A stretch of 64,000 bases of DNA, taken from the NCBI GenBank assembly GCA_919902505.1, contig CAKKRE010000009.1:1-64000 (forward strand), written 5' to 3'. The notes below the pieces were generated by a model, which saw nothing but the letters and a program-made list of their open reading frames with translations, was not told where the DNA came from and did not search any database. Origin of the DNA: Nitrospiraceae bacterium (GTDB lineage Bacteria; Nitrospirota; Nitrospiria; Nitrospirales; Nitrospiraceae). The position numbers and the translations under genes were made by a program. Position 1 is the first letter of the stretch, and each line of letters starts with the position of its first letter. Positions 16,036 through 24,565 of this stretch are shown piece by piece.

Positions 16036-17378
16036 CGTCGTCGATCACTCCATCGTGGCCGAAGTTGACGGGCCGGCAGGAATTCGAGTTCCTGGCTGAG
16101 CTGGTGATGAGTCACTCGACGGGTGACCACACCTATCTGTCGTTGCGCGATGTCCATGGCGGCACGACTCGCTTCGCGAACAATCAGGTCATTCAGAATG
16201 TGAATCAGCGGCGCGGCGCCCTGTCGATTACGGTGGCCTTCGGGCGACAACATGGCACGGCGAGCACGACGGATTTTACCGCCGGGGCGGTGCGGGAAAC
16301 CCTCAAGCAGGCCGAGTGCATTGCCCGCATCTCTCCCGAAGATCCCGAATATCTTCCCCCCGTCGGGCCACAGACCTATCTGTCGCTGCCGACCTCGCGT
16401 CCCGAAACGAGTGCAGCCGGACCGGCGCGGCGGCTCGATTATGCGCGTGAGGCTATCGGCCAATGCAAGATGGAGAATCTAAACGCGGCCGGGACGGTGT
16501 CGTCCAGCACGGCGATCGTGGGGCTGGCGGCTGACACGGGATTGCGGGCGTACGAGGAACGCACCGAGGCTCGGTTCAGTCTGACGGTGCAGGCCGGCGA
16601 AGCTACCGGCTGGTCGGCGGCGGCCCATCGATCCATCGATCGTTTGCATGTGCAGGAGCGCACGTTGGCGGCCATCATCAAGGCCAAACGAGGGGCGGAC
16701 GAACCGCAGGAATTGCCGCCGGGTCGGTATACGGTCATTCTGGAGCCGGCGGCCGTCGCCGGGCTGCTGAGCTGGATGATCTGGATGTTGGATGCGAAAT
16801 CCTTCTACAAGGGAACGAGTCCGTTCAGCAGAAAACTGAACACTCGTATCCTCGACCGTCGGCTGTCTTTGTTCAATCAGCCGGCCCATGCCGACCTTCT
16901 CGGCCATGGATTTACGAGTGAGGGGCTCCCGGTCATCGAATCCAGCTGGATCGAGGCGGGTGTGCTGAACCAGTTGTTGCACGATCGGTATACCGCGCAG
17001 GAACATGGGATCGATCCACTGACGACGCTGGAGTCTCCCTACTTATCCGGTGAACGTCCCGTCGGCACAAGGGTGGACGACCTCATCCGCACGACCCAGC
17101 GAGGCATCCTGGTGACGAATTTCTGGTACATCCGCCCCGTCAATCCGTCCGACCTGACACTCACCGGCATGACGCGGGATGGCACCTTCCTCATTGAAAA
17201 CGGGGAGATCACGTCGGCCGTCCGGAACTTCCGGTTTCACGAGAGCCCCCTGCGGGCCTTCAACCAGGTGGAAACCTACACCGCCCCGGTCGAAGCGGTC
17301 ACGTCGGAAACCGGGAAGTTCCTGGTGCCCGCCATGCGGATTCACGACTTTAATTTTTCAAGCGTCACTCGGTTCTAA
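16032..17378 (+). CDS. TldE/PmbA subunit
   Basis: 448 residues from ATG 16032, which overlaps the tldD stop. The PmbA/TldD family fold is recognisable from LSITVAFGRQHGTAS near residue 60, the GRYTVILEPAAVAGLL segment near residue 235 and the C-terminal RGILVTNFWYIRPVNPSDLT. There is no HExxxH motif, which is normal for the non-catalytic TldE partner. Operon context supports heterodimer formation with TldD. Confidence 0.9.
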   Translation: MTSSITPSWPKLTGRQEFEFLAELVMSHSTGDHTYLSLRDVHGGTTRFANNQVIQNVNQRRGALSITVAFGRQHGTASTTDFTAGAVRETLKQAECIARISPEDPEYLPPVGPQTYLSLPTSRPETSAAGPARRLDYAREAIGQCKMENLNAAGTVSSSTAIVGLAADTGLRAYEERTEARFSLTVQAGEATGWSAAAHRSIDRLHVQERTLAAIIKAKRGADEPQELPPGRYTVILEPAAVAGLLSWMIWMLDAKSFYKGTSPFSRKLNTRILDRRLSLFNQPAHADLLGHGFTSEGLPVIESSWIEAGVLNQLLHDRYTAQEHGIDPLTTLESPYLSGERPVGTRVDDLIRTTQRGILVTNFWYIRPVNPSDLTLTGMTRDGTFLIENGEITSAVRNFRFHESPLRAFNQVETYTAPVEAVTSETGKFLVPAMRIHDFNFSSVTRF

Positions 17379-17503
17379 GCCTGGTTGAGGTCACGGGAAT
17401 CCGGGGGCTCCGGAGGGCAAAAAACCTGTTCCGGCCATTGACTCAGACTAGTGGAAAGAGTAATGAATGAACGAGTACCGACCAATAAGATATCGGTGTC
17501 CTT
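17379..17503. other. Intergenic region upstream of the coiled-coil gene
   Basis: It contains a GC-rich dyad-like stretch (CCGGGGGCTCCGG) followed by AAAAAA, and a promoter at 17438-17466. Nothing else was seen. Confidence 0.4.
17438..17466 (+). promoter_or_regulatory. Sigma70-type promoter upstream of the coiled-coil protein
   Basis: TTGACT (17438-17443), a 17-nt spacer, then TAATGA (17461-17466), 38 bp before the ATG at 17504. Confidence 0.45.
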
Positions 17504-18211
17504 ATGAAGCGTAAACAGCAGCGTTTGGCCGAAAAACCGATTCATCTCCTCACCTTCGCCCCGGACAAGTCCGAGAAGGGCGGCGTGAATCCATTTGCGC
17601 CTTCGCCGTTGCGCGCGACCATCAGCAAAGTCTTCGTGAAATTGGAAGATATGACCGAACGGTTCGAGGATTGGTGCCAGTATGGCCGATCCGAGGAGCG
17701 GGCGGTGCAGCCGCTAGGACAGCGTGTGTCTAAATGGTTGGGAGCACCCGTTGCCCGGCATGTCGAGCAGGCAGTCGAGGCTGAAACCGGGCTGGTTCCG
17801 GCTCGACGCTGGGAAGGCTCGGTCGGGGATGCGATTTTCCGGCTTCGTGACCGGGCGGGCTTTGTCCAACGCGCGTTGACCGCGCAGGCTCGTGAGCTCA
17901 AGGAGTGGGTGATCGAACATACCCGGTCCACCCAGGCGGAAGTCGATCAACTACGTGAACAGGTGTCGACTCAACAGGCCCAGGTCGAGGAGTTGACGGC
18001 GCAGCTTCACGATTTGCGCGCCCTGGTCACCTCCCAGCAGAAGGTCTTGATGTATATGGGCAAGGACATGGAGTTGGCGCAGCCTGCCGAGCTGGAGCTT
18101 TCCCTCGTGCCGTCACGCGCGATTCCGTATCGTGAGCGTGACAAAAAATCTTCGAGAGACCGACGGGAGGCTTCTGCCGAAGCGTCCCAGGTTCCCTACC
18201 TCAACGCCTAA
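17504..18211 (+). CDS. Coiled-coil protein of unknown function
   Basis: 235 residues, cytoplasmic. The N-terminal half is mixed. Residues about 125-185 form a long heptad-rich coiled coil (TQAEVDQLREQVSTQQAQ, then VEELTAQLHDLRALV). The C-terminus is charged and probably disordered. The coiled coil preceded by an amphipathic region recalls phasin-like proteins, but no PHA genes are near, so no function is claimed. It stands alone, with repeat R4 downstream. Confidence 0.75.
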   Translation: MKRKQQRLAEKPIHLLTFAPDKSEKGGVNPFAPSPLRATISKVFVKLEDMTERFEDWCQYGRSEERAVQPLGQRVSKWLGAPVARHVEQAVEAETGLVPARRWEGSVGDAIFRLRDRAGFVQRALTAQARELKEWVIEHTRSTQAEVDQLREQVSTQQAQVEELTAQLHDLRALVTSQQKVLMYMGKDMELAQPAELELSLVPSRAIPYRERDKKSSRDRREASAEASQVPYLNA

Positions 18212-18225
18212 TTCTTGCCGATCGA

Positions 18226-18288
18226 GCAGGACGCTGAAAACGACCGCCAGCGTTGTTCTCGCATCGTTCAGAACCTCAACGTACCCCA
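18226..18288. repeat. Dispersed repeat, partial copy R4
   Basis: GCAGGACGCTGAAAACGACC and the following GCCAGCGTTGTTCTCGCATC match the left half of the family (compare the reverse complement of 60510-60570). It continues through GTTCAGAACCTCAACGTACC and then stops. No right arm was found, so it is truncated. It lies 15 bp after the coiled-coil gene. Confidence 0.65.
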
Positions 18289-18441
18289 GCTATTCCAACC
18301 CATCTTCTCTTGTCGACGTGCTCCGACTAGCAACTTCTCGACGGGACTGCTAATTTGTGTCGTTCTGTGGGGTGGTGGAGTCGTCGCAGGATGACGGCGT
18401 TGTCCGTCTCACCTACGAAGAACCGAGCAGGAGAGGGGGCC

Positions 18442-20076
18442 ATGGTCAAGGGGCGATATGCGAGGGCGCTGGTTCACGGCTTGATGGTCGTGGGTTTGGC
18501 GCTGCCTGGTTCGGGTGGAGTCGCGCGGGCGGAGGTCACGCTGTTCGAGAATCTCGGCTCTCTGCATCACGAGATTACCACCACGTCGGACCTCGCTCAA
18601 AAATTTTTCGATCAAGGGCTCCGGCTGGTCTATGCCTTCAATCACGAGGAGGCGATGGCGGCCTTCGCCGAGGCCTCCCGTCTCGATCCCGATGCGCCCA
18701 TGCCCTATTGGGGTGTGGCGTTGAGCCTGGGGCCGAACATTAACGCGGCCATGGATCCCAAGGTGGAACCGCGCGCCGTGGAGGCGGTTCAGAAGGCTAC
18801 TGCGCGTCTGTCGCTAGCCACCGCCGGGGAGCGAGCCTACGTGGAGGCCCTTGCCGCTCGCTATTCGGTTAAAAAATCAGTGACCCGCAAGGCGAAGGAC
18901 GACGCCTATGCCAACGCGATGCGTCAGGTCGCGCGGGAGGCTCCCGATGATGCTTCAGCCGCGACCCTGGCGGCTGAAGCCATGATGGTGCTCCGGCCAT
19001 GGGACTACTGGCGCACGGATGGGCGGCCTCAACCGGGGACGGAGGAGATCGTGGCGACGTTGGAAGCGGCGCTGCGGCAGCATCCGGATCATCCGGGTGC
19101 CTGTCACTATTACATTCATGCGGTCGAGGCCTCGCCCGACCCTCAGCGCGCGCTCGACTGTGCGAAGCGGTTGCCCTCGCTGATGCCGGGTGCCGGACAT
19201 CTGGTGCATATGCCGGCGCATATCTACATGCGGCTGGGGCGTTATCGGGAGGCATCGGAGCGTAATGCGACCGCCGCGATGGTGGATCATGAGTATTTGT
19301 CCCGTCACCCCCTTGAGGGCAACTACGCATCGGGATACTATGCGCACAACCTCCATTTCCTGAATGCCTCCTTGATGATGGAAGGCCGAAGCACGGAAGC
19401 CCTGCAAGTCGCGCGGGATCTCCTGGTGAAGGTTCCGGCTGACGAGATTGCCACGGAGCCGTCGCTGGAATGGTATGCGCCGACGGTGCTGCTGACCATG
19501 GCCCGCTTCGGCCAGTGGGGCGACCTGATCAGGCACCCGCCGCCGTCCAAGAGTCTGCGGCTCACCACAGGTCTCTGGCATTTTTCGCGCGGGTTGGCCT
19601 TCGCCGCGACGACACGATTCGGGAGCGCCGAGGGGGAATTGTCGAATCTCCGGAAGGCGATGAAGCCATTCGCTCGCGCCAAGACGGCGGAAGGCAAGAT
19701 CAGTCGTACGATGTTGAAGGTGGCTGAGCGGGTCCTGGTCGGGGAAATGGCCGCGCGGCGCGGGCAATACGAGGCCGGAATTCAGGCCTTGCGCGAGGCG
19801 CTGCAGTGGGAGGCGTCGTTGCCCTACAGTGAGCCGCCGTTCTGGGTTCAGCCGGTGCGCCACAATCTGGGAGCGGTTCTGCTGCTGGCGGAACGTCCGG
19901 CCGAGGCTGAAGCCGTGTATCGGGAAGACTTGCGCCTCAACCCCGAGAATGGATGGGCGTTGCACGGACTGATGCAAAGCCTGCGGGCTCAGAACAAGGA
20001 TGCGACCCAGGAAGAAGCCCGGTTTCGTGCCGCATGGGCACAGGCCGACGTCACATTAACGGGATCGAGATTTTAG
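18442..20076 (+). CDS. Secreted TPR-repeat protein
   Basis: About 544 residues from ATG 18442, chosen for the GGAGAGGGGG just upstream and because a signal peptide follows (MVKGRYARALVHGLMVV, cleaved near GVARA). TPR-type helical repeats span the protein: AFNHEEAMAAFAEASRLDPD near residue 60, a PGACHYYIHAVEASPDPQ block near 220 that recurs in this conserved family, and C-terminal repeats ending ALHGLMQSLRAQNKD. It is a periplasmic or exported scaffold of unknown role. It stands alone, 48 bp before the methyltransferase gene. Confidence 0.82.
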   Translation: MVKGRYARALVHGLMVVGLALPGSGGVARAEVTLFENLGSLHHEITTTSDLAQKFFDQGLRLVYAFNHEEAMAAFAEASRLDPDAPMPYWGVALSLGPNINAAMDPKVEPRAVEAVQKATARLSLATAGERAYVEALAARYSVKKSVTRKAKDDAYANAMRQVAREAPDDASAATLAAEAMMVLRPWDYWRTDGRPQPGTEEIVATLEAALRQHPDHPGACHYYIHAVEASPDPQRALDCAKRLPSLMPGAGHLVHMPAHIYMRLGRYREASERNATAAMVDHEYLSRHPLEGNYASGYYAHNLHFLNASLMMEGRSTEALQVARDLLVKVPADEIATEPSLEWYAPTVLLTMARFGQWGDLIRHPPPSKSLRLTTGLWHFSRGLAFAATTRFGSAEGELSNLRKAMKPFARAKTAEGKISRTMLKVAERVLVGEMAARRGQYEAGIQALREALQWEASLPYSEPPFWVQPVRHNLGAVLLLAERPAEAEAVYREDLRLNPENGWALHGLMQSLRAQNKDATQEEARFRAAWAQADVTLTGSRF

Positions 20077-20124
20077 AGTTCCATGCCGGTGGCGCGCATC
20101 TGTGTGCCGGACAAAGGATAAGAG

Positions 20125-20946
20125 ATGCTGAAGACGGACTACGTGTTTCATGCCACTGAAGGGGATCGCGAATTAGAACGGTTGCAGATGCTGGAACGGA
20201 TCTTCGATCCGGGCACGCAACGACGAATGTTAGCCACTGGACTGACCACCGGGTGGCACTGCCTGGAAGTGGGAGCGGGAGCCGGCTCCATTGTGCGTTG
20301 GCTGGAACAGCGGGTCGGGCCATCCGGCAAGGTGGTGGCGATCGACACGAACCCGAGGTTCTTGCGCGGGAGCGGCAGCTCGACCATCGAAATCCGACAG
20401 GGTGATATCTGCGAGATGGAGCTTGCGCCCGCCACGTTCGATCTGGTGCATGCGCGGTATGTGATGATCCATATTGCGGATTATCAGACGGCGTTTGAGC
20501 GAATGCTGCGGTGCGTCAAACCGGGCGGGTGGGTCGTGATCGAAGAGCCGGATTTTCAAGCGGCTCGCGCCGTGGCCGGACCGGACGAGGCCCGGGCGGC
20601 ATTCGAGCGAGTGAGCGGTGCGATCGAACGGATGTTCACATCGCTGGGGATGGACCATGCCCTTGGCGCGAAATTGCCCGTCTTGTTTCAGCGCCATCAC
20701 CTGGATCAGGTGACAGTGGAACACGAGGGACATTTGTCCGCAGGCGGCGACCTGATTCCGCAGATGATGAAATTGTCTGCCGAGCAGCTTCAAGCGAAGT
20801 ATGTGGCGACAGGATTGGTGACGGAGTCCGATATTGAGCAGTATGGGAGGCTTGCCGACGATCCGGACTTCTGGGCCATTTATTACGCAACGGTGGCGGT
20901 GACCGGCTGGTGGCAGCCGCAATGCGGCGGGCGAACCCAAGGATAG
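20125..20946 (+). CDS. Class I SAM-dependent methyltransferase
   Basis: 273 residues. SAM-binding motif I is LEVGAGAGSIVRWLEQ near residue 49, the acidic loop VVAIDTNP lies near 70, motif IV-like TFDLVHARYVMIH near 108 and post-motif PGGWVVIEEPDF near 132. These mark a UbiE/Methyltransf_11/25-type small-molecule methyltransferase. AAAGGATAAGAG gives a good ribosome binding site. The acceptor is unknown. The next gene begins 3 bp after the stop. Confidence 0.85.
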   Translation: MLKTDYVFHATEGDRELERLQMLERIFDPGTQRRMLATGLTTGWHCLEVGAGAGSIVRWLEQRVGPSGKVVAIDTNPRFLRGSGSSTIEIRQGDICEMELAPATFDLVHARYVMIHIADYQTAFERMLRCVKPGGWVVIEEPDFQAARAVAGPDEARAAFERVSGAIERMFTSLGMDHALGAKLPVLFQRHHLDQVTVEHEGHLSAGGDLIPQMMKLSAEQLQAKYVATGLVTESDIEQYGRLADDPDFWAIYYATVAVTGWWQPQCGGRTQG

Positions 20947-20948
20947 GC

Positions 20949-21482
20949 ATGCGATACATTGTAGGAGTCATGGGGCCGGCCAAGGCCAGGAAAAAAGATG
21001 TCGACAATGCTCGCGTGCTGGGCGAATTGATTGCGCGACGCGAGTGGGTGGTGCTGACGGGCGGTCGTGACGTCGGCGTGATGGATGCCGCCTGTCAGGG
21101 TGCCAAGAAGGTTCCCGGCAGCCTGACGATCGGGGTGCTGCCTTCGGCTCGTGAACGCGTGTCCAAGTATGTCGATCTGGCTATCATCACCGAAATGGGC
21201 AATGCCCGCAACAACGTCAACGTCATGTCCAGCAATGTGGTGGTAGTCTGCGGGCTGATGGGGGCCGGCACCGTGTCGGAGGTGGCGCTTGCGCTCAAGG
21301 CGGGAAAGCCGGTGATTCTGGTCGGGGCCACGCCGGCCGAGGAGAAATTTTTCAAGAAACTCGGTGGGCGGCTTATCGCTTCCGTGGACAGTCCGGAAGA
21401 AGCCATCGGGCTCATGATGAAGCAGTTCGAACAGCAGCAACCGGATCTTGTGCAGGGGGCGCGCTCCTGGGGCGGAGTCTAG
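20949..21482 (+). CDS. SLOG-fold protein of the TIGR00725 family
   Basis: 177 residues from ATG 20949. The Rossmann-like SLOG/LOG fold shows MRYIVGVMGPAKA, then VVLTGGRDVGVMDAACQGAK near residue 36 and GLMGAGTVSEVALALKAGKP near residue 99. These are the nucleotide-binding loops of the TIGR00725/lysine-decarboxylase-like group. LOG relatives cleave nucleotide-linked bases. Activity here is unknown. Its TAG stop (21480-21482) forms the first bases of a large inverted repeat. Confidence 0.82.
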   Translation: MRYIVGVMGPAKARKKDVDNARVLGELIARREWVVLTGGRDVGVMDAACQGAKKVPGSLTIGVLPSARERVSKYVDLAIITEMGNARNNVNVMSSNVVVVCGLMGAGTVSEVALALKAGKPVILVGATPAEEKFFKKLGGRLIASVDSPEEAIGLMMKQFEQQQPDLVQGARSWGGV

Positions 21483-21658
21483 CCCGGACTCTTCATGCAG
21501 GCCTGCTGCGTCGTCCGATCCCTTCGCCCGGCGGGGCCGTTCTCGTTCGGCCTCCTCGACGGACTGCAAGTACGCCTGCGTCGGCCTCACTTGCGAGCAG
21601 CCCCGGCGGGCTTCGGTCTCGAACGCCTCGCGACGGCCTCCATGAAGAGTCCGGGCTA
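21480..21658. repeat. Inverted-repeat element with perfect 18-bp termini
   Basis: TAGCCCGGACTCTTCATG (21480-21497) and CATGAAGAGTCCGGGCTA (21641-21658) are exact reverse complements. The 143-bp interior is GC-rich and has no gene. The left terminus contains the stop codon of the SLOG gene. A related terminus is at 67-85. It behaves like a short non-autonomous mobile element (MITE-like); no transposase is encoded. Confidence 0.75.
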
Positions 21659-21659
21659 G

Positions 21660-21866
21660 CAAGCGGCTGAAGAAGCCTGTCAGTGGCGTTCTCAACGCCC
21701 ATGAAGCGTCAAACGTAAGACGTGAACGTACCACGCGGGGACGTAAGAGCCTATGGCTGATAGCCCTCTCTGTCAGACCATACGCTACGTGCTATACGCC
21801 ATCAGCTCATTGATCCGGAAGAGAGACGAACCACGCTTCACGAACGACGAATGACGGGGGCAGTCT
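21660..21866. repeat. Dispersed repeat, copy R5 (right end diverged)
   Basis: It begins CAAGCGGCTGAAGAAGCC, then GTGGCGTTCTC, CCATGAAGCGTCAAACG, CGCGGGGACGTAAGAGCC, a block containing ATGGCTGATAGCC, GAGAGACGAACCACGCTTCA and ACGAACGACG. It matches R3 over most of its length and the interior of R1. It is adjacent to the 21480-21658 element, so two different repeats are stacked here. Confidence 0.7.
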
Positions 21867-21868
21867 AC

Positions 21869-22342
21869 TCAGGGAGCAGCGGGAGAGCCGGATAACGCGC
21901 CTTTTTCCAGCAGCACACCGGAGCTGTCGAAGGGGAGGCGGCCTTCCTTGGTATGCAGCACGCCCGTCACGTGGTAGGTGAGCGGCTGGTCGCCGGAGAA
22001 GGCCAACAGCTGGCGGACGACCTGTAAGGTCGAGGTACTTGTTTCGACTGATGTGACGGAATCGCTCAGCCTGGGGACGACCAGTTCCTTATTACCAAGC
22101 CCACGGACCAACCGGTTACCGTTGAGATCGAGCCGGAAGTCGATGCCGGTGACGGCGAGATCGAAGTCATTGGGGTTCCGAATACGAAGATCCACCTGAA
22201 GTCGCTGTTCGAAGGCACTCGCCTCCAGCGGTGTGACGTTGGTCACCAGGACTTCCGGTGCCTCCCCTTTCATGAACCAGGAGGCGCATCCGGAAAGCGT
22301 CAGCGCCGCCACCAGTCCCACAAGCGAAGCCAGTCGTTTCAT
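21869..22342 (-). CDS. LEA-type (WHy domain) lipoprotein
   Basis: About 157 residues from the ATG at 22342; a second ATG at 22354 is possible. Lipobox LTLSGC. The mature part is a LEA14/water-stress-hypersensitivity beta-sandwich: PEVLVTNVTPLEASAFEQRL, then RIRNPNDFDLAVTGIDFRL and GVLHTKEGRLPFDSSG. The RNPN(D)F signature is typical of bacterial LEA_2 lipoproteins on the outer membrane, whose role is thought to be desiccation or envelope protection. It is monocistronic and divergent from msrA. Confidence 0.85.
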   Translation of the reverse strand: MKRLASLVGLVAALTLSGCASWFMKGEAPEVLVTNVTPLEASAFEQRLQVDLRIRNPNDFDLAVTGIDFRLDLNGNRLVRGLGNKELVVPRLSDSVTSVETSTSTLQVVRQLLAFSGDQPLTYHVTGVLHTKEGRLPFDSSGVLLEKGALSGSPAAP

Positions 22343-22434
22343 CGTATCCATCATACAGAAACATCCGTTCGATTGCGACGCTCGTAGATATGAGGGACCG
22401 CTCCGGCACTCCGATCGCAGCAGCTCACGTGCTT

Positions 22435-22443
22435 TGGTAAGAT
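22435..22443 (+). promoter_or_regulatory. Possible extended -10 of the msrA operon
   Basis: TG-G-TAAGAT at 22435-22443, 42 bp upstream of the msrA start. No convincing -35 was found. Confidence 0.3.
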
Positions 22444-22485
22444 GAACAGCGAGGAGTCGGGTCAGTTGCAGGGAGGACTCATTCC

Positions 22486-23109
22486 ATGAACATCATGACA
22501 GGCAGAGGCATGTGTGGGTGGCTGGTGTTGTCGATGGTGCTGGCGGGTTCACTGGTTTCGACCGGGCAGGCCGCTGGTCCTGCCGGTCCTGCGAAGGCGT
22601 ATTTTGCCGGAGGGTGCTTCTGGTGTATGGAGGAAGTGTTTGAGAAAGTTCCTGGCGTCACAGCAGTGACCAGCGGATACATGGGCGGGCGGGTCGAACA
22701 CCCCAGCTATGAACAGGTCTCTGCCGGTGGAACGGGTCACGCTGAGTCTGTCGAAGTGGTGTATGACCAGGCCAAAGTGAGTTATGCGGCACTACTCGAT
22801 GCCTTTTGGCACAACGTGGACCCGGTCACGCCGAATGCACAGTTTTGCGACCATGGCACCCAATACCGGGCTGTGATCTTTTACCAGGGCGAGGAAGAGA
22901 AGCGCCTGGCCGAGGAGTCGAAACGCGCGATCGAACAATCCGGGCGGCTCCCCGGACGGATTGTCACGGAACTCACCATGGCTTCGACGTTTTATCCGGC
23001 CGAGGACTATCACCAGGATTTTTATACGAAGAATCCGGTCCGGTACAAATTCTACAAATATAGCTGCGGGCGTGCGCAGCGATTGGAAGATCTCTGGGGG
23101 GCTCCATGA
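22486..23109 (+). CDS. msrA: Peptide-methionine (S)-S-oxide reductase MsrA, exported
   Basis: 207 residues. A signal peptide (about residues 1-29) suggests a periplasmic enzyme. It reduces methionine S-sulfoxide in damaged proteins. The catalytic motif GGCFWCMEE has Cys44-Phe-Trp, followed by YMGGRVEHPSYEQVSAGGTG and FYPAEDYHQDFY, all conserved in MsrA. It has a strong GGGAGGA. It overlaps the next gene by ATGA. No msrB is nearby. Confidence 0.95.
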   Translation: MNIMTGRGMCGWLVLSMVLAGSLVSTGQAAGPAGPAKAYFAGGCFWCMEEVFEKVPGVTAVTSGYMGGRVEHPSYEQVSAGGTGHAESVEVVYDQAKVSYAALLDAFWHNVDPVTPNAQFCDHGTQYRAVIFYQGEEEKRLAEESKRAIEQSGRLPGRIVTELTMASTFYPAEDYHQDFYTKNPVRYKFYKYSCGRAQRLEDLWGAP

Positions 23110-23552
23110 CCGGTGAGGACTCGCAGGAGTGGCTCGTGCGGCTGATCCGCGAATGCCGGACGATTGCCGTGGTGGGATTGTCGTCGAATCCGGCCCGACC
23201 CTCATACCGCGTGGCTGCCTACATGCAGCAGCAGGGCAAGGTGGTAATCCCGGTAAATCCGCGGGAGTCGGGCGTGTTGGGGGCGCGGGCTTATCCGGCA
23301 CTCTCTGCTGTGCCCGGTCCGGTCGATCTGGTGAATATTTTTCGACGCTCTGAAGAGGCAGGTGCGGTCGTCGACGAGGCCATCCTGGTCAAGGCCAAGG
23401 CCGTCTGGCTCCAGGAGGGCGTGATCGACGAGGCAGCGGCTGAACGTGCGCGCCGGGCCGGATTGCAGGTAGTGATGGATCGTTGTTGGCTGAAGGAGCA
23501 TCTTCGTTGCGTCGGCGAGAACGGGCCGGATGTCAGCCCGGTGGACGCATGA
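23106..23552 (+). CDS. CoA-binding domain protein (YccU-like)
   Basis: 148 residues, a single CoA-binding Rossmann domain (CoA_binding_2). TIAVVGLSSNPARPSY near residue 18 binds the nucleotide, PVNPRES lies near 52 and AVWLQEGVIDEAAAERA near 98. This matches the YccU/YneT proteins related to the succinyl-CoA synthetase alpha N-domain. The function is unknown, with CoA or acyl-CoA sensing suggested for the family. It is coupled to its neighbours by ATGA overlaps on both sides. Confidence 0.87.
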   Translation: MTGEDSQEWLVRLIRECRTIAVVGLSSNPARPSYRVAAYMQQQGKVVIPVNPRESGVLGARAYPALSAVPGPVDLVNIFRRSEEAGAVVDEAILVKAKAVWLQEGVIDEAAAERARRAGLQVVMDRCWLKEHLRCVGENGPDVSPVDA

Positions 23553-23989
23553 CCGTGGATCGTTCCCTTGTTCGTCTGATCCTGGTCATTGGATGGCTGA
23601 ATGGGATGCATACGCTCGACCACTTGATTCGGGGAGACTTCCACTGGCCGCTTGATGGGCAATCGGTGGGTTTTGTGCTCGTCGTCGCCGCCATCTACCT
23701 CGTGATTGGAATGGGATTACGGCTGTCCCGCAGAGGGGTTGTCGGGCCCCTGTTCTGGGCCATCATCGGATGCGGAGGGTTGGTCTTCGGATGGCTCTCT
23801 CACTTCAGTCCCTTCACCGACCAGCCGTTGCACGTGATTTACGGGAGCTACCACAATGCCACGGGTAGCGCCCTCGCGGTGTTGTGTCTCATGCTGCTGA
23901 TGGGTGTGGTGCTGACGGCGACGCTCTATTCGGCCTACCTGTGGCATCACCAACGTAACGTCATAGTGTCGCGTCCCACTTCCGGGTAA
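23549..23989 (+). CDS. Small integral membrane protein
   Basis: 146 residues from ATG 23549, which overlaps the upstream stop. Four hydrophobic segments are visible: about 7-20, 37-57, 66-85 and 108-130. A histidine-rich start (MHTLDHLIRGDFHW) is notable, since two His lie near the first membrane boundary and could bind metal or heme. No family was recognised. It is the third gene of the msrA operon. Confidence 0.78.
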   Translation: MTVDRSLVRLILVIGWLNGMHTLDHLIRGDFHWPLDGQSVGFVLVVAAIYLVIGMGLRLSRRGVVGPLFWAIIGCGGLVFGWLSHFSPFTDQPLHVIYGSYHNATGSALAVLCLMLLMGVVLTATLYSAYLWHHQRNVIVSRPTSG

Positions 23990-24138
23990 CCGCGTTTCCA
24001 GACCGTCCATCGATTTCCCTCGGAGTCGATTTCTGTCATTTTCTTGAGCATTCCGCCCCTCCATGGAATAGTGACGTGACGGTGCGCAGGCCTCTCCTGC
24101 ACCGGCTTCCCTACCAATCATCCCTGGAGGTCACAGCC

Positions 24139-24526
24139 ATGATGCCCTTGCTCACGGTGTGCGGTCGTTTGTTGTTCGTCCTTCCCATGGGGCTCTTCGT
24201 GATGGGCTGTACACAGTCGGCCCTGCAGGCTCCTTCTCCGCAGGAACATCTTGGCATGGGCATCGTGACGGGAACGCTCGGTGCGCAAATCCCGGTTGCG
24301 GCCACGGCCGGGTGACCAGCCGGGCGGGTCGTTGGTCGGTCAGGTGCAAGCCGTGGAAGGCGGAGCGTATCTGGTGCGCGATGTTCGCGGGCAGGAATAT
24401 CGTATCCCCCATGATCAAAACACGAGGATCGATCGGCCCGCTCATGTGGGCGATCGTATCCAATCCTGGTTCGATCGGCAGGGGCGAGCCGTGCTCATCA
24501 GAAGCCTCGATGAGGAGGCCCGGTAG
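24139..24526 (+). pseudogene. Frameshifted lipoprotein gene
   Basis: ATG 24139 (with CTGGAGG upstream) encodes a lipoprotein signal peptide (FVMGCTQSALQ) and stops at TGA 24313 after ATAG. The next frame continues seamlessly as DQPGGSLVGQVQAVEGGAY, then VRDVRGQEYRIPHDQNTRID, to TAG 24524-24526. Deleting one G from the GGG at 24310-24312 restores a single protein of about 128 residues. The downstream part looks like a small beta-barrel (OB/PRC-like) domain. It is either a recent inactivation, a sequencing error or programmed slippage. The function is unknown. Confidence 0.7.
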
Positions 24527-24565
24527 GACGAGCCTGGCCTACGTCGCTCGAGTCCTCGCACGATC

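Noticed and set aside
17504-18211. Phasin assignment
   Set aside because: A coiled coil alone is insufficient, and no polyhydroxyalkanoate gene is nearby.
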